Shown here: positions 17,262 to 26,673 of the stretch, piece after piece
Layout of the letters: the number at the start of each line of letters is the position of its first letter
Position numbering within the stretch: the stretch's first letter is position 1
Assembly: GCF_024752355.1 (NCBI RefSeq)
Contig: NZ_JANTHZ010000004.1
Span: 124,001-188,000, forward strand
Source: Ancylobacter mangrovi
GTDB taxonomy: Bacteria > Pseudomonadota > Alphaproteobacteria > Rhizobiales > Xanthobacteraceae
DNA length: 64,000 bases
Direction: 5' to 3'
Program-made: the position numbers and the translations under genes
Notes under the pieces: generated by a model
What the model was told of the DNA's origin: nothing
The model's database searches: none
Seen by the model: the letters and a program-made list of their open reading frames with translations, nothing else

Positions 17262-17275
17262 TTGATGTCGATCAA
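17262..17275. promoter_or_regulatory. FNR/FixK-type box (perfect)
   Basis: TTGATGTCGATCAA matches the TTGAT-N4-ATCAA consensus of FNR/FixK proteins exactly. For the leftward CBS-BON/UspA operon a centre at -41.5 would put the transcription start near 17227, 15 nt before the ATG. Confidence 0.8.
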
Positions 17276-17342
17276 CGGCCTTTGCGGGCCCCGGAAGGCC
17301 CGGCCGCGCGCCATGCGGCCGCACGGTCGATGCATCCCACGG

Positions 17343-17356
17343 TTGATGCATCTCAA
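17343..17356. promoter_or_regulatory. FNR/FixK-type box (one mismatch)
   Basis: TTGATGCATCTCAA differs from the consensus at one position in the right arm. It lies about 70 nt before the rightward BON gene, at a spacing suited to class II activation. Confidence 0.55.
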
Positions 17357-17426
17357 GAGTCCCGCCCGCCCGCGGCGTTACGCTCACCCGGTCGCCGCCA
17401 TGACCGTGGAACCGTGGAGCGGAAAG

Positions 17427-17906
17427 ATGAGCGAGAGGATGCTTCAGGAGCGGGCCGCCGATGCGCTTCGGCGCGACGGCCGGATCGATGCCAGCCGTAT
17501 CAGTGTCGCCGCCAAGGGCGGTGTCGTCACGCTGAGCGGGCGCGTGGGGAGCTATGCCGAGAAGGCGATCGCCGCGCGCATCGTCACGGCGCTTCCCGGG
17601 GTCCGCCATGTCGAGGAGGATCTGGGCATCGCCTGCCGCCGCCCCTCGCCCTCGGTCGACCACGCGATCGCCCTCCGCGCCAGGGTGCGGCTCCTGCGCT
17701 CGCCCACCTTTCCCGGCGGCATCGAGGTCACGGTGCGGAACGGGAGGGTGACGCTGAAGGGCTGCGTCGCCAACTGGCATCAGGCCGCCCTCGCCGAAGC
17801 GGCGGTCGAGGACATTCGCGGCGTCACCGGCGTCGACAATCTGCTGACCATCGGCTCGGCGCCCGCGAACGGCCCGCAGCCCCGCCCCGCCTCGCGCATG
17901 CACTGA
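17427..17906 (+). CDS. BON-domain protein (two BON domains)
   Basis: A 159-residue protein with two BON modules, about residues 5-65 and 75-140. The repeats are seen in GGVVTLSGRVGSYAEK and NGRVTLKGCVANWHQ. BON domains are thought to bind phospholipids or other surfaces. No signal peptide is visible, so it is probably cytosolic. The ATG at 17427 with GGAAAG upstream is preferred; an ATG at 17400 would add nine residues. It is divergent from CBS-BON and shares the stress island with Hsp20 and another BON gene. Confidence 0.82.
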   Translation: MSERMLQERAADALRRDGRIDASRISVAAKGGVVTLSGRVGSYAEKAIAARIVTALPGVRHVEEDLGIACRRPSPSVDHAIALRARVRLLRSPTFPGGIEVTVRNGRVTLKGCVANWHQAALAEAAVEDIRGVTGVDNLLTIGSAPANGPQPRPASRMH

Positions 17907-18019
17907 CGGGCCTGCCGGCGCTGTAAGAGATGCCCCCGCCATCGCCTTCATGCGCGCGTGCGGCAGCCCGAAGTCGGCGGCCCGAACACGCGATTTTGTG
18001 GTCCGGCGGCTGCCGCCGC

Positions 18020-18033
18020 TTGCTGCATGTCAA
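18020..18033. promoter_or_regulatory. Degenerate FNR/FixK-like site before hsp20
   Basis: TTGCTGCATGTCAA has two mismatches to the TTGAT-N4-ATCAA consensus. It lies about 95 nt before the Hsp20 ATG, in a 221-nt gap that otherwise shows no gene. Confidence 0.35.
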
Positions 18034-18127
18034 TGCGGGCACGGGTAGCGGGGTATCTGTTCACCACCGAAGGAGCCCGCGTGCGGGCGTCCTCCCATTT
18101 CATCATCGGTGCATCAGGGAGAGTGTC

Positions 18128-18637
18128 ATGGCAGTGCCCACCAAGCTTCCCGCCAAACCGCCATCCGGCCCCGCCTCGTCCCCGGAGACTTGGATGCCGT
18201 TCGACCCGCTTCGTCGGGAGATGGAACAGCTGTTCGACCGTTTCGGCCTGCCGTCCTGGCCGCTGGCGCGCTCCGTCTTCCAGGACGACGTGTTCCGCGG
18301 CCGCAGCCTCGCGCCGGCGGTCGACGTCGCCGAGAAGGACAAGGAATTCGAGATCACCGCCGAATTGCCCGGCCTCGACGAGAAGGACGTCGAGGTCAAG
18401 CTGTCGAACGGCACCCTGACCATCCGGGGCGAGAAGAAGGACGAGAAGGAGCAGCGCGAGAAGGGCTACCACCTCTCCGAGCGCCGCTACGGCTCGTTCC
18501 TGCGCTCGTTCCGTGTGCCGGAAGGGATCGACCCCGGCAAGATCGAGGCCCGCTTCGCCAAGGGCGTGCTGACGATCAGGCTGCCCAAGACCGCCGCGGC
18601 CCCGGCCGAGACGACGATACCGATACGCGCCGCCTGA
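18128..18637 (+). CDS. Hsp20-family small heat-shock protein
   Basis: A 169-residue alpha-crystallin-type chaperone. The crystallin domain runs from about residue 60 (APAVDVAEKDKEFEITAELP) to about 158. It includes LSNGTLTIRGEKK and the conserved GVLTIRLPK end, then an IPI tail that mediates oligomer assembly. AGGGAG precedes the ATG. It holds unfolded proteins for refolding. Its position between BON genes and beside UspA fits a general stress island. Confidence 0.94.
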   Translation: MAVPTKLPAKPPSGPASSPETWMPFDPLRREMEQLFDRFGLPSWPLARSVFQDDVFRGRSLAPAVDVAEKDKEFEITAELPGLDEKDVEVKLSNGTLTIRGEKKDEKEQREKGYHLSERRYGSFLRSFRVPEGIDPGKIEARFAKGVLTIRLPKTAAAPAETTIPIRAA

Positions 18638-18702
18638 CGGCGTCCTTGCGGGTCCGGGTCGGCAGGGCCGGCTCGGCTCCGCCGGCAGATGAGGAGGAGC
18701 CC

Positions 18703-18912
18703 ATGGAAAACGCCAACCTGACCCAGCGCCTCGCCGAGGCGATCGGCCGCCAGTCCGACGACATCGCCGTCGACGTGTCGCTCGACAAACGGATCATCAC
18801 GCTGAAGGGCAAGGTGACCTCGCGCGGCGAGCAGATCCGGATCGAGGATGCGGTCGGCCGGCTCGCTCCCGATTTCACCATCATCGACAAGGTGAAGGTC
18901 GAGCCTTACTAG
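18703..18912 (+). CDS. Small BON-like protein
   Basis: A 69-residue protein, short but well supported by an AGGAGGAG ribosome binding site and co-direction with hsp20 65 nt upstream. The sequence DIAVDVSLDKRIITLKGKVT followed by RIEDAVGRLAPDFTIID is one BON-like repeat. Cotranscription with hsp20 is likely. Confidence 0.75.
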   Translation: MENANLTQRLAEAIGRQSDDIAVDVSLDKRIITLKGKVTSRGEQIRIEDAVGRLAPDFTIIDKVKVEPY

Positions 18913-18963
18913 CGCGGCCCCGGCGCGGAACCGCGCCGCACCTCGCGGGCGCGACGCCTGCCG

Positions 18964-20148
18964 TCAGCCGCCGGGCAGCGCCCGGAGATAGGCGATGAGG
19001 TGCGGGACGATATGGTAGAGCACCCGCGCCGGCACGGTGTCGCCCACCGGCTGCCCGTCCACGTCGGTCTCGTTGATCCACAGCCCGGTTTGCGTGTCGA
19101 GCGCATGCTCGAACAGGGCGTCGAGCGCCGTCTCGGCCAGCGCGCCGCGATCGATGTCCTGCCCGAGAGCCTGCGCTTCGAGCGAGGCGCGCAGCAATTC
19201 GCCCGTTGGCCAGAGTGGCCGGCCGAGCGGCAGCGGGCGGCCCGCGCCGTCGAGGCGGTTCGGCACCGGCCGCGCCAGCCGCCCCGCGCCGACACCCGTA
19301 GCCTTCAGGCCCGCACGGTAGAACGCGTCGCCGATCTCCGCCGCCCGCGCCGGCCCACCTGTTTCCGCATGGCGATAGAGCAGCCACGCCCATTCGAAAT
19401 GGTGGCCCACCTCCCTCTCGCGCTGCCGCGTATCCGCAAGCGGGCGCCAGTCCGGCTCGTACCATTCGTCGATGCCCGGAGCGGTTCCGCCTTCCGGCGC
19501 CGTCAGGCGGCCGACAAGATCGAGCACGCGTTCCGCCCTCAGGTCCCATCCGCCCGCCGGGTCGAGGTCGGCGAGCTGAAGGAAGGCCTCGAACAGATGC
19601 ATCTGCGGAAACTGCCGGCGCAAGCCTTCCCCGCCCGCCGGCTCGCGATAGCCGCCCCGGGGATCGGAAAGCTCGCCGTCGAGCCGGGCCCCGATCTCGC
19701 CGGCGATGGCGATGAGGCGGGTCTCCCCGCTCATGGCCGCGTAGCTGCCAAGGGCGAGCAGCACGAAGGCGAGATCGTAGAGGTCGGCCTCGGCATCGAG
19801 GACGCCGCCATCCGCATCCACCGCATGGGCGAAGCGACCGGGTGCGAGGCGGCAGGCGTCGAGGAGGAAGCCGAGCCCGTGCTCCGCCACCCGCCGCGTC
19901 GCCGGCGCGCCGTCGAAACCGTGCGCGAGGCAGAACGTATGGACGAGCCGGCCCGTCAGCATCGTGCCACGCATCTCCCCCGGGACGGGCGTGCCGTCCT
20001 TCCGGAACACCTCCTCGACATAGCCGGGCCGTCCCGGCACGATGGTCCGTTCGATCCAGCGCGGCAGGAAGAGCTCCGTCAGCCAGGCGGAGAGCCGCGC
20101 CGGGCGGGCGCGCGCCGGGGCGCCGAATTGCGCGGAATGCTGGTTCAT
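18964..20148 (-). CDS. AGE-family epimerase/isomerase
   Basis: A 394-residue (alpha/alpha)6-barrel protein of the N-acylglucosamine 2-epimerase / mannose isomerase family. Family landmarks are QFPQMHLFEAFL and VGHHFEWAWLLYRH, which hold catalytic histidines. Members epimerise or isomerise sugars such as N-acetylglucosamine, mannose or sulfosugars. It is the last gene of the leftward operon that begins with LacI and nagB and includes an ABC importer and an altronate-dehydratase-like gene. An action on an aminosugar or sugar acid of that pathway is likely but not proven. Confidence 0.85.
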   Translation of the reverse strand: MNQHSAQFGAPARARPARLSAWLTELFLPRWIERTIVPGRPGYVEEVFRKDGTPVPGEMRGTMLTGRLVHTFCLAHGFDGAPATRRVAEHGLGFLLDACRLAPGRFAHAVDADGGVLDAEADLYDLAFVLLALGSYAAMSGETRLIAIAGEIGARLDGELSDPRGGYREPAGGEGLRRQFPQMHLFEAFLQLADLDPAGGWDLRAERVLDLVGRLTAPEGGTAPGIDEWYEPDWRPLADTRQREREVGHHFEWAWLLYRHAETGGPARAAEIGDAFYRAGLKATGVGAGRLARPVPNRLDGAGRPLPLGRPLWPTGELLRASLEAQALGQDIDRGALAETALDALFEHALDTQTGLWINETDVDGQPVGDTVPARVLYHIVPHLIAYLRALPGG

Positions 20149-20213
20149 CGGGACATCACTGAAACGGCGGGAGGCGGCGGCAACGGAGGCGAGAAAGCGA
20201 AGCCGGCTGGCGG

Positions 20214-21734
20214 CTACATGACCGCGCCGATCTGCCAGGGCACGAACTCGTTGTCGCCATAGCCGAGCTGCTCGGATCGGGTAGGCTCGCCCGAGGCGAC
20301 GCGCAACAGCGTGTCGAAGATTTCCCGTCCCTTGCGTTCCAGCGACACGCCCTCCAGCATCTCGCCGCAGTCGATATCCATGTCGTCGCGCATGCGGGAG
20401 TACATCTCGCTGTTGGTGGCCAGCTTGAGCGAGGGGGCGGGCTTGCAGCCGAAGGCCGAACCCCGCCCGGTGGTGAAGCAGATCAGGTTGGCCCCGCCCG
20501 CCACCTGCCCGGTCGCCGAGACCGGATCGAAGCCCGGCGTGTCCATGAAGACCAGCCCATGCGCGCGCACCGGCTCGGCATATTCATAGACCGCCTCAAG
20601 CGGCGCGTGGCCGCCCTTGGCCACCGCGCCGAGCGACTTCTCGAGGATGGTGGTGATGCCGCCGGCCTTGTTGCCGGGCGAGGGATTGTTGTTCATCTCC
20701 GCGCCGTTGCGGGCGGTGTAGGCCTCCCACCAGCGCAGCCGTTCCATCAGCCGCTCGCCGACCTCCGGGCGCGCCGCGCGGCGGATCAGCAGGTGCTCGG
20801 CGCCGTAGATCTCCGGCGTCTCGGAAAGGATCGAGGTGCCGCCCTCGCTCACCAGCAGGTCCGAGGCGAAGCCCAGCGCCGGGTTGGCGGTGAGCCCCGA
20901 ATAGCCGTCCGAGCCGCCGCACTGGAGGCCGAGCACCAGCTCGCCCGCCGGCCGCGCCTGCCGTCGCGCCGCGCCCGCATGGGGCAGCATCTCGCGCACC
21001 GCGCCGACGATCTGCGCCACGGCATGGCGCGTGCCGCCGGCCTCCTGGATCGACAGGCTGCGGAAACCGTCGCTCTCCTCGATGCCGCATTCGCGCTTCA
21101 TCCGCGCGATCTGGAACACCTCGCAGCCCAGCCCCACCATGACGACGGCGCCGAAATTGGGATGGCAGGCATAGCCCCATTGGGTGCGCAGCAGCACGTC
21201 GTAGCCCTCGCCCCGGTCGGCGAGCCCGCAGCCGGTGCCGTGCACGATCGGCACCACCCCGTCGATCGAGGGATAATCGGCGAGCAGGCCCGAACGCTCG
21301 ATCTCCTGCGCGGCGAAGCGCGCGACCGAGGCCGAGCAGTTCACCGAGGCGATGATGCCGATATAGTTGCGCGTGCCGGTCCGCCCGTCGCTGCGGCGGA
21401 ACCCCTGGAAGGTCGCCGGCACCGCCGCGGCCGGCCGTTCGGCCGCAGCACCGGCGGCCTCGCCCCGCGCCGCGCTGGGCCGCACCACCGCCTCGACATT
21501 GTGGACATGCACCCAGTCCCCGGGCGCGATGTCGGCGCTGGCGGTGCCGATCGGCTGGCCGAACTTGACCAGCGGCTCGCCCGCCGCGATGGGCCGCGCC
21601 GCCATCTTGTGGCCGCGCGGTATCCGCGCGCGGGCGGTGAGGCCGTCCGCCTGCATGCCGGGCTCGAGCGGATCGAGGGCGATGACGACATTGTCCCTCG
21701 CGTCGAGCCTCAGCGTCCTCGGTGTGGCACTCAT
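20214..21734 (-). CDS. UxaA/GarD-family sugar-acid dehydratase (altronate/galactarate dehydratase-like)
   Basis: A 506-residue iron-dependent dehydratase. An N-terminal SAF domain (about residues 5-90, ending GDWVHVHNVEAV) is fused to the catalytic UxaA domain. Family motifs are GRTGTRNYIGIIASVNCSAS, HGTGCGLADRGEGYDVL, LGLQCGGSDGYSGLTANPAL and FTTGRGSAFG. Length matches UxaA (about 495). It dehydrates aldonic or aldaric acids to 2-keto-3-deoxy acids. The substrate may be altronate or an unusual aldonate produced in this operon. The ATG at 21734 is chosen over an in-frame GTG three codons upstream. Confidence 0.88.
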   Translation of the reverse strand: MSATPRTLRLDARDNVVIALDPLEPGMQADGLTARARIPRGHKMAARPIAAGEPLVKFGQPIGTASADIAPGDWVHVHNVEAVVRPSAARGEAAGAAAERPAAAVPATFQGFRRSDGRTGTRNYIGIIASVNCSASVARFAAQEIERSGLLADYPSIDGVVPIVHGTGCGLADRGEGYDVLLRTQWGYACHPNFGAVVMVGLGCEVFQIARMKRECGIEESDGFRSLSIQEAGGTRHAVAQIVGAVREMLPHAGAARRQARPAGELVLGLQCGGSDGYSGLTANPALGFASDLLVSEGGTSILSETPEIYGAEHLLIRRAARPEVGERLMERLRWWEAYTARNGAEMNNNPSPGNKAGGITTILEKSLGAVAKGGHAPLEAVYEYAEPVRAHGLVFMDTPGFDPVSATGQVAGGANLICFTTGRGSAFGCKPAPSLKLATNSEMYSRMRDDMDIDCGEMLEGVSLERKGREIFDTLLRVASGEPTRSEQLGYGDNEFVPWQIGAVM

Positions 21735-21777
21735 CGCCGGCACGTCCTGTCTCTTGGCACGCTCGTATTGCCGAACC

Positions 21778-22614
21778 TCACGCCGGCGACTTCTTCACCC
21801 GCGCGACGATCTGGGTCGGGTTGACGAAGCGCAGCGCGATGATGAGCCAGATCAGCGTGCTCATCATGTAGATCACCGCCATGGCGTCGATCGACTGGCC
21901 CGCGCGCACGCCGGCGGCGAACACCGAATAGTAGAGCGCGACCACCAGCGTCTGGCTCGACGGGCCGGCGGTGAGGAAGGTGAGCTCGAACATCGACACC
22001 GTGCGCACCATCGCCAGCAGCGACGCGGCGAGGAGGCCGGGCAGCAGCAGCGGCACCAGCACGTGGAAGAACAGCCGGCCCGTGCCGGCGCCGAACACCC
22101 GCGCCGCCGCCTCCACCTTCGGGTCGATCTGCTCGATGAACGGGATCATGAGGATCACCGTGAACGGCAATGTCGGCACGAGGTTGGCGATGATGACGCC
22201 CCACATCGTGCCGGCGAGCCCGACCTTGTAGAGCACGGTCGCCAGCGGCACGCCGAAGGTGATCGGCGGCACCAGCAGCGGCAGCAGGAACAGCACCATC
22301 ACCAGCGGCTTGCCGGGAAAGTCGCGCCGCGCCAGCGCATAGGCCGCCGGCACGCCGAACAGCGCCGACAGCACCACCACGGCGCCGGCGATCTGGAAGG
22401 TGACGGTGAGCACGTCGCCGAGCTGGAACTCCTTCCACGCCGCCGCATACCAGCGGAAGGTGAAGGCGACGGGCAGCCACGAATTGAGCCAGCGCGTGCC
22501 GAACGAGTTGACGACGACGGTGGCGATCATGGCGACGACGTTCACCACGAACAGGATGACGAAGGCCCAGACCGCCGTCTTCCAGAGCTTCTCGAGGACA
22601 TTGTCCATGTTCAT
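21778..22614 (-). CDS. ABC transporter permease (second subunit)
   Basis: A 278-residue inner-membrane permease with about six helices. The EAA loop region is KVEAAARVFGAGTGRLFFHV. The ATG at 22612-22614 has GGAAAGG upstream and lies 2 nt after the stop of the first permease. A longer frame continues upstream only because high-GC DNA leaves it open. It pairs with the 302-residue permease and the ATPase of the LacI/nagB operon. Confidence 0.92.
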   Translation of the reverse strand: MNMDNVLEKLWKTAVWAFVILFVVNVVAMIATVVVNSFGTRWLNSWLPVAFTFRWYAAAWKEFQLGDVLTVTFQIAGAVVVLSALFGVPAAYALARRDFPGKPLVMVLFLLPLLVPPITFGVPLATVLYKVGLAGTMWGVIIANLVPTLPFTVILMIPFIEQIDPKVEAAARVFGAGTGRLFFHVLVPLLLPGLLAASLLAMVRTVSMFELTFLTAGPSSQTLVVALYYSVFAAGVRAGQSIDAMAVIYMMSTLIWLIIALRFVNPTQIVARVKKSPA

Positions 22615-22616
22615 GC

Positions 22617-23525
22617 TCAGCCCTTTCCGCCGCCGACCGGGCCCTTGTAGAACAGGCCGCGCAGCCCGAGCACGAGGCCGACGAAGCCGAACTGCACCAG
22701 CGCCATGATCATCGCGATCGCCGAGGCGTAGGAGTAGTCGTACTGCTCGAACGCCGCCTGCGCCGCCGCGAAGGAGATGACCCGCGTCTCGCCGGCCGGC
22801 GCGCCCAGCATCACCGCCGAGGGGAACACCGAGAACGCGTCGACGAAGGCGAGGCAGAAGGTGACGGCGAGCCCGGGCACGATCAGCGGGAAGACGATAT
22901 GCGCGAAGCGATGCCGCGCCCGCGCGCCCAGCGTCGCCGCCGCCTGCTCCAGCGCCGGGTCGATGCCGGAGATCATCGACAGGGTGAGCAGGAAGGTGAA
23001 GGGAAAGCCGGTGATCACCAGCGAGATGAACACGCCCCAGTAATTGTGGACGAGGCGGATCGGCCGGTCGATCAGGCCGAACAGGATCAGCGTGCGGTTC
23101 AGCCAGCCCTGCGGGCCGAGATAGTTCAGCAGCCCCTCGGCGACCAGCACCGTGCCGAGCGTGATCGGCAATACCAGGATCGTGGTCAGCAGCCGCTGGC
23201 GCGTCATGTGCCGCACCTGCATCGCGATCGGCACCGAGAGCGCGATGTTGAGCACCGTCACCGGCAGGGCGAGGCGCACCGTCAGCCAGATCGTGCCGTA
23301 CATGTACGGGTCGGAGAAGAAGCGCGTGTAGTTTCCGAGCCACCCGCCCTCCTTCGGCATGAAGGACAGCACCAGCCCGTAGAGAAACGGGTAGACGAAC
23401 AGCAGCACGATGAAGAGCGCCGCCGGCAGCAGCAGCAGCGTGACGCCGTCGAGGCCGCGGTCGGCGAGGCTCGGCCGCCGACGGGTGGAGGGGGCGGTCG
23501 TGGAGGAGGCGGCGGCGTCAGCCAT
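22617..23525 (-). CDS. ABC transporter permease (first subunit)
   Basis: A 302-residue permease with a proline/arginine-rich leader and about six membrane helices. The EAA loop is EQAAATLGARARHRFAHIVF. The ATG (23523-23525) overlaps the ATPase stop in the 8-nt arrangement ATGGCTGA, which also occurs in another ABC operon of this window (35239-35246). It belongs to the PotB-like group and imports the substrate of this sugar-acid operon. Confidence 0.92.
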   Translation of the reverse strand: MADAAASSTTAPSTRRRPSLADRGLDGVTLLLLPAALFIVLLFVYPFLYGLVLSFMPKEGGWLGNYTRFFSDPYMYGTIWLTVRLALPVTVLNIALSVPIAMQVRHMTRQRLLTTILVLPITLGTVLVAEGLLNYLGPQGWLNRTLILFGLIDRPIRLVHNYWGVFISLVITGFPFTFLLTLSMISGIDPALEQAAATLGARARHRFAHIVFPLIVPGLAVTFCLAFVDAFSVFPSAVMLGAPAGETRVISFAAAQAAFEQYDYSYASAIAMIMALVQFGFVGLVLGLRGLFYKGPVGGGKG

Positions 23526-24603
23526 TCGCGCCTCCCCCCTCATAGACGAGCACGCGCTCGGCCGGCGCGCCGAGGCGGACCGCCTCGCCGGGGGCGAGCG
23601 GCTGGTCGGCGCGGAAGAACAGCTCCTGCCCGCCCGGCCCGGTCGCCGTGCCGAAATAGGATTCGCCGCGATACTCGATGCCGCTGACCACCGCCTCGAT
23701 CGGCCCGTCCGGGGCCGGGACGAGGTCGGCCGGCCGGATCGCAACCGTGACGCCGGCCCCCGCCGCCGCGTCGCCGATGTCGACCGGCTGCCCGTGGATC
23801 GGGCCGGCGAAGCCGCAATCGACCGCGACCCCCGCCCCCTCGCGTGCCACCAGCCGGCCCGCCAGCGCGTTGCGGAAGCCCATGAACTCGGCGACGTCGG
23901 CATGGAGCGGCCGGCGATAGAGCTCCTGCGGCGTGCCGACCTGGCGCACCGCGCCGTCGCGCAGCACCACGATGCGGTCGGCGAGCGAGAGCGCCTCGTC
24001 CTGGTCGTGGGTGACGTAGATCGTCGCCGAGCCCAGCAGCCGGTGGATGCGGCGGATCTCCGCCCGCATCTCCAGCCGCAGCTTGGCGTCGAGATTAGAG
24101 AGCGGCTCGTCCATCAGCACCAGCGGTGGCTCCACCGCGATGGCGCGGGCGATGGCGACGCGCTGCTGCTGGCCGCCGGAGAGCTGGCCCGGCAGCTTGC
24201 CCGCCTGCGAGGCGAGCCGCACCACATCGAGCGCCTCGTCGACCCGCCGCTGCACCTCGGCCCGGGGAACGGCGTGCATCTGCAGGCCGAAGCCGACATT
24301 GCGGCGCACGTCCATGTGCGGGAACAGGGCGTAGTTCTGGAACACCATGCCGAAGCCGCGCTCCTCGGGCTTCAGCGTGTCGATGCGCCGGTCGTCGAGC
24401 CAGATCGCCCCGCCGCTGAGCGACAGCAGGCCGGCGAGACAGTTGAGCGCCGTCGACTTGCCGCAGCCCGAGGGCCCGAGCAGGGCGATGAACTCGCCGC
24501 GCTGCACGGTGAGGCTGATTTCCTTCAGCGCATTGTGGGAGCCGAAGTTCCGGCTCATCCGGTCGAGCCGCAGCTCGCGAAAGCCGGTGGACGCGATCGC
24601 CAT
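23518..24603 (-). CDS. ABC transporter ATPase
   Basis: A 361-residue PotA/MalK-type ATPase. Walker A is GPSGCGKST, the signature [14 protein letters not shown], Walker B LVLMDEP and the switch [10 protein letters not shown]-terminal TOBE-like part follows from about residue 245. The ATG at 24601-24603 is preferred to a TTG three codons upstream. It follows the binding-protein gene after an 88-nt gap that contains a stable stem-loop. Confidence 0.93.
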   Translation of the reverse strand: MAIASTGFRELRLDRMSRNFGSHNALKEISLTVQRGEFIALLGPSGCGKSTALNCLAGLLSLSGGAIWLDDRRIDTLKPEERGFGMVFQNYALFPHMDVRRNVGFGLQMHAVPRAEVQRRVDEALDVVRLASQAGKLPGQLSGGQQQRVAIARAIAVEPPLVLMDEPLSNLDAKLRLEMRAEIRRIHRLLGSATIYVTHDQDEALSLADRIVVLRDGAVRQVGTPQELYRRPLHADVAEFMGFRNALAGRLVAREGAGVAVDCGFAGPIHGQPVDIGDAAAGAGVTVAIRPADLVPAPDGPIEAVVSGIEYRGESYFGTATGPGGQELFFRADQPLAPGEAVRLGAPAERVLVYEGGGANG

Positions 24604-24654
24604 CGCTTTCAATCCCGTTTCTTGTCGTGGAAAGGCATCGGGCGGCAGCGGACA

Positions 24655-24681
24655 GGGCGGACGGCGCGACGCCGCCCGCCC
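24655..24681 (-). promoter_or_regulatory. Intercistronic stem-loop between SBP and ATPase genes
   Basis: GGGCGG-A-CGGCG and CGCCG-C-CCGCCC pair around a 3-nt loop, giving 11 pairs with a single mismatch. Such hairpins behind binding-protein genes often stabilise the upstream mRNA or attenuate read-through, so that the binding protein is made in excess. No T-run follows. Confidence 0.5.
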
Positions 24682-24691
24682 GGCCGCAGGC

Positions 24692-25855
24692 TCACTTCTG
24701 CATCTTGGCGGCGCCGATCTCGCGGTCCCACTTGTCGAACATCTCGACCAGCTCCTTCGCGTCGAGCGGCGGCTCGGTCGGGTTGTCGGCGATCAGGCTC
24801 GCATATTCGGGACGGCCGTACTTCTCGATCGTCTCCTGGCTCTCCTTCGGTGCCATGTCGAGCGTCACGCCCTTGATGGACGGGCCGGGATACATGTAGC
24901 CGTGGTCGAACATGAAGGCCTGCTGCTCGGGCTTGAGCAGGTAGGCCATGAGCTGGAGCACGACCTTCAGCTTCTCCTCCGGCACACCCTTCGGGATCGC
25001 CATCAGGTTGGCGTCGCCGACCCAGTGGAAGTTCTTGAAGGCACCGACCTTGTACTCCTCAGGCACGATGCCGAGGTAGCGCGGGTTGATGTCCCAGCCG
25101 GTCGTCGTGGCGATGATGTCGCGCGTGCCGTTGGCCAGCTCCTTCATCGAGGCGGTGGTGCCCGAGGTGTAGTACTCGATGCAGCCGTCGAGCTCCTTCA
25201 GATAGGCCCAGGTCTTGTCCCAGCCCTTCACCGGGTCCATCGGGTCCTTGTCGCCCAGCAGATAGGGCAGGCCCATCACGAAGGTGCGGCCGGGGCCGGA
25301 ATTGGCCGGCCGCGCGTACATGAACTTGCCCGGATTGGCCTTGCAGTAGGCCATCAGCTTCTCGGGCGTGTCGGGCACGTCCTTCACCCGGTCCGGGGCG
25401 TATTCGAGCAGCGGGCCGGAGGGGTACCAGTCGAGCACGAAGGCCTGGCCGCGCGTCATCTCCTGCATCTGGTAGGCGCCGGGGAGATAGAGCTTCTTCA
25501 GGTCCGGGAACATGTCGGCGTATTTCGGCAGGATCTCGAGCCAGAGGCCCTGCTCCATGCCGGCGGCGAGCGCGTCGTTGCCGGTGAGCACGAAGTCGAT
25601 GTCGACCCGGCCCGCATCCTGCTGCGCCTTCAGCTTGCCGGCGAGCTCGGGCGCGGTCGCCTGGGTGAACACGAACTTCGACACCAGGTCGGGATGCTCG
25701 GCCTGGAACTTCTCCAGCGCCGGCTGGCTGATCTGCAGATCGCCGGCGACGTCGATGACGTTGATGACGACCGGCTCGGCCATGGCGCCGATGGTTGTCG
25801 AGACGAGCAGGGCACTTGCGGCAAACAGGCTGGATTTCCAGCGCTCATAGGACAT
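24692..25855 (-). CDS. Extracellular solute-binding protein (family 1)
   Basis: A 387-residue periplasmic binding protein with a Sec signal peptide; cleavage is likely after GAMA (residue 26). GGAGAG precedes the ATG. The mature protein resembles iron/polyamine/sugar-acid type family 1 receptors rather than classical sugar receptors. It lies 53 nt behind the nagB-like gene and before the ATPase. It should bind the substrate catabolised by the NagB-, UxaA- and AGE-like enzymes. Confidence 0.9.
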   Translation of the reverse strand: MSYERWKSSLFAASALLVSTTIGAMAEPVVINVIDVAGDLQISQPALEKFQAEHPDLVSKFVFTQATAPELAGKLKAQQDAGRVDIDFVLTGNDALAAGMEQGLWLEILPKYADMFPDLKKLYLPGAYQMQEMTRGQAFVLDWYPSGPLLEYAPDRVKDVPDTPEKLMAYCKANPGKFMYARPANSGPGRTFVMGLPYLLGDKDPMDPVKGWDKTWAYLKELDGCIEYYTSGTTASMKELANGTRDIIATTTGWDINPRYLGIVPEEYKVGAFKNFHWVGDANLMAIPKGVPEEKLKVVLQLMAYLLKPEQQAFMFDHGYMYPGPSIKGVTLDMAPKESQETIEKYGRPEYASLIADNPTEPPLDAKELVEMFDKWDREIGAAKMQK

Positions 25856-25908
25856 TCGTTCTCTCCACTCTGGTTAGCAGTCAAGGGACCGACACCGGCT
25901 GGTGCAGA

Positions 25909-26673
25909 TCAGGCGTCCGCTGCGGTCGGCTTCTTGGCGAGCCTGCTCGCGGCGGCACGGTCGAGGAAAAGGTGGCAGGCTGCGTGCTGCTGGAGGATCG
26001 AGGCCGGCCACATATTGGTGACGGGCCCTTCCAGCACGTGCTGGACGGCCTCGGCCTTGCGCTCGTCCGGCACGGTGAGGATGACGGCGCGGCTCGACAG
26101 GATGCGCTGCACCGTCATAGAGATCGCCTCGGTCGGCACGTCGTCGAAGGTCGGGAACCAGCCCTCGCCGAACTGCTGGCGCCGGCAGCGCTCGTCGAGC
26201 TCGACCACCTTGTAGGCGACCGTGCTCTCGAAATCGGCCGGCGGGTCGTTGAAGGCGAGGTGCCCGTTCTCGCCGATGCCGGCGAAGGTCACGTCGATCG
26301 GGTGCCGGTCGATCAGCGCGTTGATGCGGGCGAGCTCGGCGGCGAGGCCGGGCGCGTCGCCCTCGACGAAATGGAACGCGCCGAGCGCGGGCAGCCGGCC
26401 GGTGAAGCGCTCCTTCAGGTAGCGCCGGAAGCTTGCCGGATGCGTGTCCGGCATGCCGATATATTCGTCGAGATGGAAGGCGGTGACGCGCGACCAGTCG
26501 ATCGCCTCGGCCGCCACCAGTGCCTCCAGCATCTCGAACTGGCTCGCCCCGGTCGCGATGACGATATTGGCGCTGCCGCGCGCGGCGATCGTCTGGCGGA
26601 TGGCCTCGGCGCCCAGCGCCGCGGCGGCGCTGCCGCTTTCCTGCTTGGTCTCGAAGTAGCGAACGTCGATCAT
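25909..26673 (-). CDS. nagB: Glucosamine-6-phosphate deaminase-like protein (NagB family)
   Basis: A 254-residue NagB/6-phosphogluconolactonase-fold protein. [11 protein letters not shown] holds the conserved catalytic Asp region, and [16 protein letters not shown] carries the Asp-His active-site segment. Length is that of short bacterial NagB enzymes. NagB converts glucosamine-6-phosphate to fructose-6-phosphate and ammonia. The ATG (26671-26673) overlaps the LacI stop as ATGA. A long frame extends upstream through the regulator but is an artefact of high GC. The presence of UxaA- and AGE-like genes suggests that the true substrate may be a related aminosugar derivative. Confidence 0.85.
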   Translation of the reverse strand: MIDVRYFETKQESGSAAAALGAEAIRQTIAARGSANIVIATGASQFEMLEALVAAEAIDWSRVTAFHLDEYIGMPDTHPASFRRYLKERFTGRLPALGAFHFVEGDAPGLAAELARINALIDRHPIDVTFAGIGENGHLAFNDPPADFESTVAYKVVELDERCRRQQFGEGWFPTFDDVPTEAISMTVQRILSSRAVILTVPDERKAEAVQHVLEGPVTNMWPASILQQHAACHLFLDRAAASRLAKKPTAADA

